This document shows, in pieces, positions 1 to 7,009 of a stretch of 64,000 nt of DNA. The number at the start of each line of letters is the position of its first letter. Position 1 is the first letter of the stretch. The notes beneath the pieces were generated by a model, which worked only from the letters and a program-made list of their open reading frames with translations, was not told the DNA's origin and searched no databases. A program made the translations under genes and the position numbers. Source of the stretch: a virus. Location: the IMG/VR virus record IMGVR_UViG_3300047476_002078, positions 168,802 through 232,801 of that record. One strand, written 5' to 3'.

Positions 1-23
1 TGTTTCAATAATCTAATGTTCAT
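1..23 (-). CDS. possible 5' end of an off-window gene
   Basis: An ATG on the minus strand overlaps the TAA stop of the next gene upstream (TAATG). Only seven codons are visible (M N I R L L K). The overlap style matches other junctions in this window, but there is no clear ribosome site, so this is only a suggestion that the operon continues beyond the left edge. Confidence 0.2.
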
Positions 24-298
24 TAAAAATACTTTTGAAGTAGTTTATAATCATCTTGCATATCATTTTTGATATACTTACCTCTTAAAAAGTTTTCATA
101 CTCTGACTTAACAAATTTTTCAGCTTTATCTTTTTCTACATCTGAAACATCAAGTATTTCTTTTACAGCTTCTTCTTTGCTAAGGTGCTCAAGAGAGTTG
201 TGCATAATATCTGCGATAACATCCATAGCATTGTATGAAGTTCTTGATATTTTTTCTAATTCGCTACTTACTTTTAAAAGAGTATTAACTATTTTCAT
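23..298 (-). CDS. hypothetical protein, small and helical
   Basis: About 91 residues if started at the ATG four bases after the stop of the preceding gene. An ATG at 340 would add 14 residues but overlap that gene by 38 bases; neither start has a good ribosome site. The protein is rich in Lys, Glu and Leu and looks wholly helical, with no membrane segment and no cysteine. No family was recognised. It is the last visible gene of the left-hand minus-strand cluster. Confidence 0.55.
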   Translation of the reverse strand: MKIVNTLLKVSSELEKISRTSYNAMDVIADIMHNSLEHLSKEEAVKEILDVSDVEKDKAEKFVKSEYENFLRGKYIKNDMQDDYKLLQKYF

Positions 299-302
299 AT
301 CT

Positions 303-1004
303 TTAAGGTTTGAAAGCTTTAAAAGCTTGTTCGGCTCCATCTACATTTGAACCGTATCTGCTAATAATTGATTTTAATTTCTTTTCATAATCTTTTTGTG
401 ACATTTCTACCCTGTACATCTCTTTTCTTTTTCCAGATTGTCCATTTGGATAATGGTATCCTACAACGAAACCTTCCGAGCCTTTTCTTTCATAGCTTAC
501 TGAGTGATGTTCTGTATCAAAAGGAGAAGATTTAGGTTTATCTTTTTTAATAGCGTCGTATTGACCCATGTCAACATTCGCAGCTTTTGAACTGTTCATC
601 AAATTATCTACAGCATTTTTAATATTTTGAAGTTTAGTGTAGGTATTAGTTCCGCCTGTATAGTCTTTTTCATTTTTTGCGGTTCTGATTAAAATGTGAT
701 TGAACCACTCATTTGGAAAATGGCGAACATCTGAAACAGAGAAGTAAACAAACTTGTCGTCTTTCTTTAAAAATCCACTGACATAGAAGTGACCTACATT
801 CTTATTTACAATTTCATAACCTTCGCAGAGTTTTTTAATATCACTTAAAAAGTCTCTAGCGAATTGTTTGAACTCTGGAGTTTTTGAACTAGAGCTTTCA
901 AATTCGTGGTTCACCCACTTTTCACTTTTTAAAGCTCCTGCAATTTTTGAAACTATGCCTGATAGGTATGATTCTAATTTTTTTAAAGTGTTTAAAGAAG
1001 CCAT
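303..1004 (-). CDS. hypothetical protein (233 aa)
   Basis: The ATG follows an AAAGGA ribosome site. The protein is 233 residues and soluble, with a basic Ser/Lys-rich middle (around residues 150-190) and a tail rich in Lys and Tyr. A central stretch with FYVSGFLKKDDKFVYFSVSD looks like beta-strands, suggesting a mixed alpha/beta fold. No catalytic motif was recognised and no function is proposed. It lies 10 bases downstream of the small winged-helix-like gene in the same direction. Confidence 0.7.
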   Translation of the reverse strand: MASLNTLKKLESYLSGIVSKIAGALKSEKWVNHEFESSSSKTPEFKQFARDFLSDIKKLCEGYEIVNKNVGHFYVSGFLKKDDKFVYFSVSDVRHFPNEWFNHILIRTAKNEKDYTGGTNTYTKLQNIKNAVDNLMNSSKAANVDMGQYDAIKKDKPKSSPFDTEHHSVSYERKGSEGFVVGYHYPNGQSGKRKEMYRVEMSQKDYEKKLKSIISRYGSNVDGAEQAFKAFKP

Positions 1005-1014
1005 GGCTTTTCCT

Positions 1015-1308
1015 TTATATTATTCTTTTCTTGTTAGTTTTAGGATTTCTATATTCACCTGAAGCTAACATATCTTCCAATTTTTTTCTTCCTTCAGAAG
1101 TGATCGAATATTTGTTATCTTCTGTATGCTTGATGTAACCCAACTCTTGTAATTTTTGGACGGATTTTTGTTTTGATGATTTATCTTCTTCTGAAATATG
1201 AATCTCACCCGTAGAATAAGAATCTTTCAAATGTTTAAAATCATAAAGACCTAAACTCGAAAACTTTTGAAGAATATTTGCTAATTTTTTGAGATGTTTT
1301 AATTTCAT
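1015..1308 (-). CDS. small winged-helix-like protein
   Basis: 97 residues. The segment around residues 45-80 (KQKSVQKLQELGYIKHTEDN followed by KYSITSEGRKKLEDML) has the typical helix-wing pattern of winged-helix DNA-binding domains: a recognition helix, a Gly-Tyr turn, then a short beta wing ending in a T-x-E-G-R-K-x-L helix. The ATG overlaps the previous stop as ATGA, so translation is probably coupled. It could be a transcriptional regulator, but its target is unknown. Confidence 0.65.
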   Translation of the reverse strand: MKLKHLKKLANILQKFSSLGLYDFKHLKDSYSTGEIHISEEDKSSKQKSVQKLQELGYIKHTEDNKYSITSEGRKKLEDMLASGEYRNPKTNKKRII

Positions 1309-1709
1309 AAAAAGTTTTGTTCAAACGTATCAAAGTTACATTTTAAAGTAGCGTATCCGCTAACTCTGTCTCCAGAAATAGCTACTTCATTGTCATTTAA
1401 AGTGTGCTCTTTGGTTTGATTCCCTTCTAAGCCCTTTTGTATATCAGTGATTTGACCATTCTTGATGTTCACTATTACTTGGTAGCTGTAATCAAAGTTA
1501 TCGTATTGAGGAGCGTGTTGGTTTGCGTAAGCTTGGATAGAATTTGATATTTCTAGTTTGATTTCTCTTTTACTGAATCTATTATTTTTTAAAATTCTCT
1601 TTACCTCATTAGGTAAATTTTTAGATTTTATACGCTCATCATTAAACGAAAACTTTAAAAAATTAATTTCCGCTATAGCAATTTTTTTCGCAATTTTATT
1701 CCAGTTCAT
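1305..1709 (-). CDS. hypothetical protein (134 aa)
   Basis: 134 residues, basic N-terminal half, then a beta-rich half (YSYQVIVNIKNGQITDIQKG). The ATG has an AAGG/GAGG stretch just upstream. There is no recognisable motif or membrane segment. It is translationally coupled to the winged-helix-like gene downstream. Confidence 0.65.
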   Translation of the reverse strand: MNWNKIAKKIAIAEINFLKFSFNDERIKSKNLPNEVKRILKNNRFSKREIKLEISNSIQAYANQHAPQYDNFDYSYQVIVNIKNGQITDIQKGLEGNQTKEHTLNDNEVAISGDRVSGYATLKCNFDTFEQNFL

Positions 1710-1762
1710 ACCTCAAACCTTGATATAAAGGACTATATTTCTGTGCAAAATTAATCAATTAG

Positions 1763-2422
1763 TCACTTAATGAACAAGGTTCTGTGGAGAGGGCAGGAAC
1801 CATATTTTTTTATGGCTTGCCTGTGATCTTCAGTACCGTAGCCTTTGTTTTTATCCCATCCGTACTGAGGATAAATACTCGATTGTTCAACAATTAAACT
1901 ATCTCTATAAACTTTTGCAACAGTTGAGGCACATCCTAAAAGATAGGATTTTGCATCACCTTTTATTATAGTTTCGTGCTCATAGATAGTATTTTGAACT
2001 TTCCTGCTACCATCTAAAACAATCTTATATAAGTCTTGGTTTATTGAATCGTTGGATAATATTTTTGATAAGGCTGATTCAAATGCGAATTTATAAGAAC
2101 TTATCATTCCTTTTGAATTAATAAGTTCTGGCTCTGCTTCCCCAATAGATACTAAAAATCTATCGTTTTCTAATTCTTTGATACTATCAGAGACATTTTT
2201 TCTATTTTTCTCTGAAACTTTTTTACTATCATCTACTTTCTGTAAATTATTGTTTTTACTTATTATATCTGGGAGTTCCTCGTAAAAACTTCGATGGATA
2301 GCTACACATCCTAGAACGATACTGCCTGCGAAAGAACCCCATCCTACTTCATCTATTCCTACTAACCAGTCTCCTAAAGAAAACAAAGTCTGATCGAACT
2401 CTAGTTTTTCTTTCCACTTCAT
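1763..2422 (-). CDS. rnhB: ribonuclease HII
   Basis: 219 residues, close to the usual length. RNase HII cleaves RNA in RNA-DNA hybrids and at single ribonucleotides in DNA. The family motifs are visible in order: GIDEVGWG (Asp24-Glu25), the DDSKK motif, VLDGSRK, KGDAKS...VAKVYRDS, and the C-terminal GYGTEDH motif. The acidic catalytic set therefore looks intact. One odd point: the strongly conserved Gly-Arg-Gly that normally follows DEAG, and reads the 2'-hydroxyl, is Gly-Trp-Gly here (residues 27-29). The start overlaps the preceding gene as ATGA. It probably removes Okazaki primers or misincorporated ribonucleotides during phage replication. Confidence 0.92.
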   Translation of the reverse strand: MKWKEKLEFDQTLFSLGDWLVGIDEVGWGSFAGSIVLGCVAIHRSFYEELPDIISKNNNLQKVDDSKKVSEKNRKNVSDSIKELENDRFLVSIGEAEPELINSKGMISSYKFAFESALSKILSNDSINQDLYKIVLDGSRKVQNTIYEHETIIKGDAKSYLLGCASTVAKVYRDSLIVEQSSIYPQYGWDKNKGYGTEDHRQAIKKYGSCPLHRTLFIK

Positions 2423-2664
2423 AGAGAGTTTTCTTGATCTTTTTTATCGTGGAAATAACCTTCAAACTCTGAGTCGTAAGTTTCAATTTTTGGTTTAGAT
2501 ATTTCTTTGTAGATAGAATAAACGTGTAAGGCTTCAGATAAAATTCGGTCTTTTTTCTTTTGAAGTTCTAATTCTTTCTTACGTTTTATTTTGTAGTTTA
2601 TGTAAAAGGAAACCAAAATTAAAAAACTTAACCCGAAACCTGCTATAAAGCCTTCTAAAAACAT
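2419..2664 (-). CDS. small single-pass membrane protein
   Basis: 81 residues from the ATG that sits six bases after an AAGGTG ribosome site; a GTG nine bases upstream is also possible. The N-terminus is a strong membrane segment (FIAGFGLSFLILVSFYINY) followed by a very basic KIKRKKELELQKKK stretch, which predicts the C-terminus stays in the cytoplasm. The rest is charged and helical. The function is unknown. It lies directly upstream of, and coupled to, RNase HII. Confidence 0.7.
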   Translation of the reverse strand: MFLEGFIAGFGLSFLILVSFYINYKIKRKKELELQKKKDRILSEALHVYSIYKEISKPKIETYDSEFEGYFHDKKDQENSL

Positions 2665-2669
2665 AAATA

Positions 2670-3020
2670 TCACCTTAGTTGGTTTATTATAGCATCATCT
2701 GAAGTTTGCATCTCTTTTGAGTAGCTAATAGCTTTGTCATTTGTATCAATTATTTTTAAAACTTGCGATTTATTGTACTTAGGGTATTTCTTTAGTTCAG
2801 GTAGTGGATGTCCATATCCTCCAGCTTTGACAAAATCTTCAATGGAGTATGGGATGTATCCCTTTTCAATTATTTTTTTCTCTAATTTTTTAAACTTCTT
2901 TTCAAGAGAATCAAATCCTACAATCTCACCCATAAAAGAATAGCTGATAGCATCGCCAAAGTCTTCACCGACACTTATGTATTTCTTAATTAAAAAACTT
3001 TCAAAAAAATAGTGTAACAT
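2670..3020 (-). CDS. hypothetical protein (116 aa)
   Basis: 116 residues; the start overlaps the previous stop as TAATG. The sequence includes a Gly/Tyr/Pro-rich turn (FVKAGGYGHPLPELKKYPKY) between two helical parts. No family was recognised. It is coupled on both sides within the left-hand minus-strand cluster. Confidence 0.65.
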   Translation of the reverse strand: MLHYFFESFLIKKYISVGEDFGDAISYSFMGEIVGFDSLEKKFKKLEKKIIEKGYIPYSIEDFVKAGGYGHPLPELKKYPKYNKSQVLKIIDTNDKAISYSKEMQTSDDAIINQLR

Positions 3021-3718
3021 TATTTATCCAATGGTTTTTTTAAACTTGGGTCGTGTGGAAAAAAGTATCTTTTTAATTTTATCGGTTTAAGAGTTTTTGC
3101 ATCAAAAGTTATGCCCCAACCATATTGGTAAGGTTCGGTTTTCCAAGCATCATTATCGTCGTTTTCTGGGAACGGTAGAATGTTGGATAAAGCGTATTTT
3201 TCTACCGTGTCAGTTCTTGTTGTGACGAAATAAAAGTCTCTAAAGTTTTCATGCTTTTGACTTCCAAAATGCACACCAATACCTTGATTCGTTTGAATAG
3301 CTACACCTTCAGGCATTTTAGGTAGTTGATATATTCCAAAACACTCATCATAAACTTTTAAAACTTTAGTTTTAGATTCTAGCTGATATTTAATCATGTA
3401 GAAGTCAGAGAATTTTGAATTTTCGTTATGTGTCTCCGTAAATTCTTTTATTATGTTTAACGACGGAACACCTTTATAAACTAACGCAACAGTGTCTTCA
3501 AAATAAGTAATATTATCTGCTTTGGTCAATCCAATCATTTCCCAATTGTTAATGTCTGAATTAGGGAAATTAGTAAGAATTAAATTAACAAGTTCAACCA
3601 CTTCAGGAAGGTGTGCATGAATTCTGCCGTAAGTTTTCTCAACAACGCCTTTACTATCAAGAGTTACTTCTAAAGGGTTATTATTGATTCCGGGCATAAT
3701 GTCTTGAGTTGTTTCCAT
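3020..3718 (-). CDS. hypothetical protein (232 aa)
   Basis: The chosen ATG has a GGAGG ribosome site seven bases upstream; the longer open frame to 3769 would add 17 unlikely residues and lacks such a site. The product is 232 residues and soluble, with alternating helical and beta stretches and an aromatic C-terminal part (EPYQYGWGITFD...KRYFFPHDPS). No catalytic motif was recognised. It is probably the first gene of a transcript that runs down to RNase HII and beyond. Confidence 0.72.
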   Translation of the reverse strand: METTQDIMPGINNNPLEVTLDSKGVVEKTYGRIHAHLPEVVELVNLILTNFPNSDINNWEMIGLTKADNITYFEDTVALVYKGVPSLNIIKEFTETHNENSKFSDFYMIKYQLESKTKVLKVYDECFGIYQLPKMPEGVAIQTNQGIGVHFGSQKHENFRDFYFVTTRTDTVEKYALSNILPFPENDDNDAWKTEPYQYGWGITFDAKTLKPIKLKRYFFPHDPSLKKPLDK

Positions 3719-3816
3719 ACTTACCTCCGTTGTTGCTATTACGGTATTACATTTGTGAAAGCAATCCAAGGACTTAGTATGTCATATTTTACGGAAAGTA
3801 AACTCGCAACGTAATA

Positions 3817-4095
3817 TCAAGAACCTTTGAAAACTATCTCGTGGTCTTTAAGTTCTGGAGGGAGGAATGTGGCTATTGATTTACGCTGTTTGTCATAAAC
3901 TGCTATGATTTTATTTCCATTGTGTTTAATCTCGTGAACGCTAACTCTATGAGTCTGTTTTTTTATGAGTCTGCTTTTTCCATCTCGAATCCAAGCACAG
4001 AATTGGTCATATAGAGAGTCATTAATGACGAAATCATATCTTTCTTTAGCTCGTCGTAAAGCATGTTTCTTTTGTGTATGCTGTTTTTCCGCCAT
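3817..4095 (-). CDS. small basic protein, DUF4258/RelE-fold-like
   Basis: 92 residues, very basic N-terminus (HALRRAKERY) and a beta-rich C-terminus ending in VYDKQRKSIATFLPPE. This layout resembles the DUF4258-type small proteins related to the RelE/BrnT fold, which are common in phages; the match is by eye only. No antitoxin-like partner lies next to it. The ribosome site is a striking GGGGGG tract before GAAGTTATG, and a TATAAT-like box lies about 33 bases upstream of the start. Confidence 0.7.
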   Translation of the reverse strand: MAEKQHTQKKHALRRAKERYDFVINDSLYDQFCAWIRDGKSRLIKKQTHRVSVHEIKHNGNKIIAVYDKQRKSIATFLPPELKDHEIVFKGS

Positions 4096-4127
4096 AACTT
4101 CCCCCCTTTTAAATTATTTTAGAAGGT

Positions 4128-4133
4128 ATTATA
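4128..4133 (-). promoter_or_regulatory. candidate -10 box
   Basis: A perfect TATAAT on the minus strand, about 33 bases upstream of the start of the 3817-4095 gene. No convincing -35 box was found at the right spacing, so only the -10 is proposed. Confidence 0.35.
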
Positions 4134-4169
4134 CGGTTTATTCAAACAATGTTTTGCAAGTATTAGAAT

Positions 4170-4198
4170 TTGACAGATTATTCTAAATTTAATTTAAT
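4170..4198 (+). promoter_or_regulatory. candidate sigma70-type promoter
   Basis: TTGACA, a 17-base spacer, then TTTAAT, which is a near-consensus promoter. It points at the isolated plus-strand gene beginning at 4305 and leaves a leader of about 100 bases. The intergenic stretch 4096-4304 holds nothing else I can support. Confidence 0.5.
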
Positions 4199-4304
4199 TG
4201 AAACAATAAGAACTTGATTGGTCTTATTAACTTGAATGAACCAAAGGCTTGATTGCATCTGTGTACAAAAACTTACAAATTACAATTTTATGGAGAAAGA
4301 ATTT

Positions 4305-4727
4305 ATGATTGCTCATGAAACAAACGTGCTATTGAATAGCGTTATAAACACTGTACGTAATTTAGATAATAAAAAATCTCAGTTAGGAGATCAAAGCTCT
4401 CTTTTTATTAAAAACATTACGCAAAAATTAAAATCAAATGAGATTCCTCCTGTGGAATTAGTTTTTACTCACTATGTAGAAGAACTTGGATGCGACATTG
4501 ATTTTTGGGTCAAATGGGATGGAAAAATATTCTTAACATCTTCTGATGGTAACGATGACTATTCTCCTATACTTGGACAAAAAATTCAAAGCCGATTTAA
4601 TTTTGTTAAGATGATTCCAGTAATATTAAAAGATATGGAAAATCATTTTTCAAACGAGTTGAAAGAAATGGATTTTTTTATAGAAGGTGCTGAAAGCGAA
4701 GATGAAGAAGATATAAACAGTCTTTAA
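4305..4727 (+). CDS. hypothetical acidic protein, isolated gene
   Basis: 140 residues from the ATG preceded by GGAGA at the right distance; upstream in-frame starts add 23 residues without a ribosome site. The C-terminus is strongly acidic (GAESEDEEDINSL). A central beta-type segment (GCDIDFWVKWDGKIFLTSS) has no recognised family. It is the only plus-strand gene between two minus-strand blocks, and it has a near-consensus promoter upstream and a hairpin terminator at its end, so it is probably expressed alone. Early expression of a small acidic host-takeover protein is possible but is inference. Confidence 0.7.
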   Translation: MIAHETNVLLNSVINTVRNLDNKKSQLGDQSSLFIKNITQKLKSNEIPPVELVFTHYVEELGCDIDFWVKWDGKIFLTSSDGNDDYSPILGQKIQSRFNFVKMIPVILKDMENHFSNELKEMDFFIEGAESEDEEDINSL

Positions 4728-5428
4728 TTTAGAGAGGGGATAGAATCCCCTCTCCTTATTTCTTTAAGCCTATTTTTCGTCAAAGTGTGTTCCACATATC
4801 CCAAATGGCAAAGTAAACTATACCTTTCTTTTTTAACTTTTAGTTCTTCGACTCTATGAAGTTTAGTAAAATCAAGATTATTTACAGTAACCATTACGCC
4901 GTGATTTGGTAAAATTTTATCAATCTCTTCCACTGTTTTTTCATCTATTCCACCGTATTTATTTAACTTAGCTTTCCCTATTCCTAAATACCCTCCGTCT
5001 GTTTCATAAAAAACGTCTTTAGTTAAATATAAAATATTTGTCATAAAAGTTGAATCGTAACTGTCGGAGTGCCATACCATACCTGAATTTTTTGCATAAT
5101 TATTTATCATTGGACTACCTTGAGAAAAGGGTCCGAAACAATCAGTAAACCATTTAAAATATTTTGAATTAGATAAGCCTTCCCAAAAATCTTTAAAAAT
5201 TTTTGGAGCTTCTTCATTATAGGATGTCAATGTGTGTGAAGCCTCCCACTTTGAAATTAAAGGAGCATCATATCCAGCGGAAGAATAGTAACCATCTCCT
5301 GTAACGTAAATTTGACTTCGTACTTGTTCTAAAAAATAATCAGCTACTTCGAGATCAATTCTTGTTACGGTGTAACCGTCTTTAAAGAATTTATGAATAT
5401 CAAAATTATCTTTTATTTGTAGTTTCAG
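4724..5428 (-). CDS. 2-oxoglutarate/Fe(II) oxygenase (CTG start proposed)
   Basis: Predicted to hydroxylate a protein or small molecule using iron, oxygen and 2-oxoglutarate. With the start proposed here, the facial triad is His120-x-Asp122 and His191, with the 2-oxoglutarate-binding Arg202 (WHSDS, LHRVE, KERYSLL). The open frame extends upstream past the first TTG (5230) for 66 more codons that align with the neighbouring paralogue (DIHKFFKDGYTVTRIDLEVA here, DLNDFFNKGYAVSKINVDIA there), but no ATG, GTG or TTG occurs in that stretch. A CTG at 5428 lies six bases after GGAG and overlaps the upstream stop as CTGA, giving 234 residues, near the paralogue's 245. Last gene of the radical SAM operon. 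Confidence 0.8.
   Translation of the reverse strand: MKLQIKDNFDIHKFFKDGYTVTRIDLEVADYFLEQVRSQIYVTGDGYYSSAGYDAPLISKWEASHTLTSYNEEAPKIFKDFWEGLSNSKYFKWFTDCFGPFSQGSPMINNYAKNSGMVWHSDSYDSTFMTNILYLTKDVFYETDGGYLGIGKAKLNKYGGIDEKTVEEIDKILPNHGVMVTVNNLDFTKLHRVEELKVKKERYSLLCHLGYVEHTLTKNRLKEIRRGDSIPSLN
4732..4754. terminator. hairpin terminator between convergent genes
   Basis: Perfect 10-bp stem GAGAGGGGAT / ATCCCCTCTC with a 3-base loop, followed on the plus strand by CTTATTTCTTT. It ends the isolated plus-strand gene. It sits inside the last codons of the convergent oxygenase gene, whose stop overlaps by four bases. Confidence 0.7.
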
Positions 5429-6162
5429 ATCATGCTCCAGTTTTTAGCTTTCAATGAATAAAGAACATTTGCTGAATAACCAAACTGGCATATCAAAGAA
5501 AATCTTTTTTTATTTGTTTTTAACGGTGGTACACGATGAACAAAATTAGGGTTTAAATTATTAGCTGTGACCATTACACCATGATTAGGCAAAATTTTTC
5601 CAGTAGGTATAACTTTCTCTTTTTCAATTTCTCCCGTGTATTCACAAACCCCAAACTCAACGTAACCTCCATCGCTTTCTGTGAATGTTTCTTCTGTGAG
5701 ATATATCATGTTGATTAAAAATGAAGCATCTCTAAAATCATAATGCCAGCTTAGACCATCATTTTTACTATATTTCATCATTTGTTTTGATAGCTGTGAA
5801 AAATCTCCGAAGTGTTGAGTTAGAGGTTTGAAATAATTCTCTTTAGATAAATTACTCCAGAAATCATTAAAATAAGGTTTATCATCTTCTACGAAACCCA
5901 TGCCCATTTGAGGTGAACTCAAATTTTCCCCTTCTGGAACAGTAAAAGGTGTTACACACTCACAATAAAAAAGTCCTGTGTCTGTGTGATAAACAGGATG
6001 CTCGTCAGAACTTATAACTGAAGGATAATTGAATTTTTGATTACGTATTTTTTTAAGTAAATTGTCAGCTATATCTACATTAATTTTGGATACAGCGTAA
6101 CCTTTATTAAAGAAATCATTAAGATCAATAGAGTCATTGAGTATTATCTGATTCTTTGTCAT
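5425..6162 (-). CDS. 2-oxoglutarate/Fe(II) oxygenase
   Basis: 245 residues, ATG start with a short AGG site. The core double-stranded beta-helix motifs are present: His140-x-Asp142 (SWHYDF), distal His209 (FVHRV) and Arg220 (KKRFSL), with the Gly-Gly of ESDGGY between them. The fold is like prolyl-4-hydroxylase-type enzymes. It is a tandem paralogue of the downstream gene and of the degenerate copy at 39047-39703. It shares a transcript with four radical SAM genes, so it may hydroxylate the same substrate; that link is inferred from context only. Confidence 0.85.
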   Translation of the reverse strand: MTKNQIILNDSIDLNDFFNKGYAVSKINVDIADNLLKKIRNQKFNYPSVISSDEHPVYHTDTGLFYCECVTPFTVPEGENLSSPQMGMGFVEDDKPYFNDFWSNLSKENYFKPLTQHFGDFSQLSKQMMKYSKNDGLSWHYDFRDASFLINMIYLTEETFTESDGGYVEFGVCEYTGEIEKEKVIPTGKILPNHGVMVTANNLNPNFVHRVPPLKTNKKRFSLICQFGYSANVLYSLKAKNWSMI

Positions 6163-6523
6163 GTATGCCTAAATGTATAATTAATTTTAAAATCATTTTG
6201 TTTTGTGATTCCATTCGATTGAGTAAAACTTTAATCTCGTCATTGGACATTTTGCTTACTTCATAATTGTACTTAGCCAATATCCTATCTTGTTCTCCTA
6301 GCTTCTTTTGAGACATTAGAATAAATGGGGCTGTATAAGCAGCTTGAAATGATAAAAATAAAGTTAAAAATAAAAATGGGTAAGGGTCTAATCTTAATAT
6401 TCCAAAATAGTTAAAAAACACCCAAGCAATAATGAATAGCGTTTGAAATATTACAAACTTCCAAGAGCCTACAAAATTGGTCACAAAATCAGCTAATTTA
6501 GACCATCTTTTTTTCCTATCCAT
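6134..6523 (-). CDS. DUF1003-type membrane protein
   Basis: 129 residues. Two membrane segments (about residues 22-41 and 48-70) surround the signature LDPYPFLFLTLFLSFQAAYTAP, followed by ILMSQKKLGEQDR and a charged helix, as in DUF1003 membrane proteins. The biochemical role of that family is not known to me. It overlaps the oxygenase gene by 29 bases and follows an AAAGGA ribosome site. Its place in the operon hints at anchoring or export at the membrane, but this is speculation. Confidence 0.8.
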   Translation of the reverse strand: MDRKKRWSKLADFVTNFVGSWKFVIFQTLFIIAWVFFNYFGILRLDPYPFLFLTLFLSFQAAYTAPFILMSQKKLGEQDRILAKYNYEVSKMSNDEIKVLLNRMESQNKMILKLIIHLGIHDKESDNTQ

Positions 6524-6532
6524 TTTTTCCTT

Positions 6533-7009
6533 TTACAATATTGATAAAACTTCATTTAGTTCCTTACCTATAAACATTTCTTTTTTAAAGTAATCAACTG
6601 TTGACTTTACTTGCGATGGTAAAAAGTAAGAGTCATTAATTACGTTTACAAGTACAGGAAACACTCTTATTAAAACTTCATCATATAGAGATTTGCTATC
6701 TTCAGAGTAAGGAACAAAATAAGGGTCATTTCCAAATAGCAATTCCGAGTCTGATAAGTTTTCATAATAATCAAGACCAAAGTATTTTGATATAAGGGAT
6801 GCGTAAACAATAGCTACCATAAAAGATTTTGCAGGATATTGAAGAAAAGTGACTTCTTCTTTGAAGTGCTTTTCAATATCTTCTACTATTTCTTGGAATG
6901 TGTAGAAATCTTTGACTAGGTAAATTTCCTCTTTTGATATGTCATAAATTGAGTCTGTTATGGGCTGGGTTTGATGATAAACTTTCTGTCGTAATTTGTG
7001 TTCTTTCAT
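6533..7009 (-). CDS. hypothetical protein in the radical SAM operon
   Basis: 158 residues, helical, rich in Tyr, Phe and Glu, with no Cys cluster or membrane segment. The ATG sits just after GGAGTGGT, so the 68-base overlap with the upstream radical SAM gene looks genuine. A weak resemblance to the N-terminal part of the 39687-40565 protein, which also follows an oxygenase paralogue, was seen by eye and needs a profile search. It could be a recognition or partner protein of the modification system. Confidence 0.65.
   Translation of the reverse strand: MKEHKLRQKVYHQTQPITDSIYDISKEEIYLVKDFYTFQEIVEDIEKHFKEEVTFLQYPAKSFMVAIVYASLISKYFGLDYYENLSDSELLFGNDPYFVPYSEDSKSLYDEVLIRVFPVLVNVINDSYFLPSQVKSTVDYFKKEMFIGKELNEVLSIL

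Noticed and set aside
3719-3816. Intergenic gap upstream of the 232-residue protein
   Set aside because: Apart from the GGAGG ribosome site, no promoter pair, repeat or RNA gene was convincing.
5230-5232. TTG 5230 as the start of the first oxygenase
   Set aside because: It would cut off 66 upstream codons that align with the paralogue; the CTG start is preferred.
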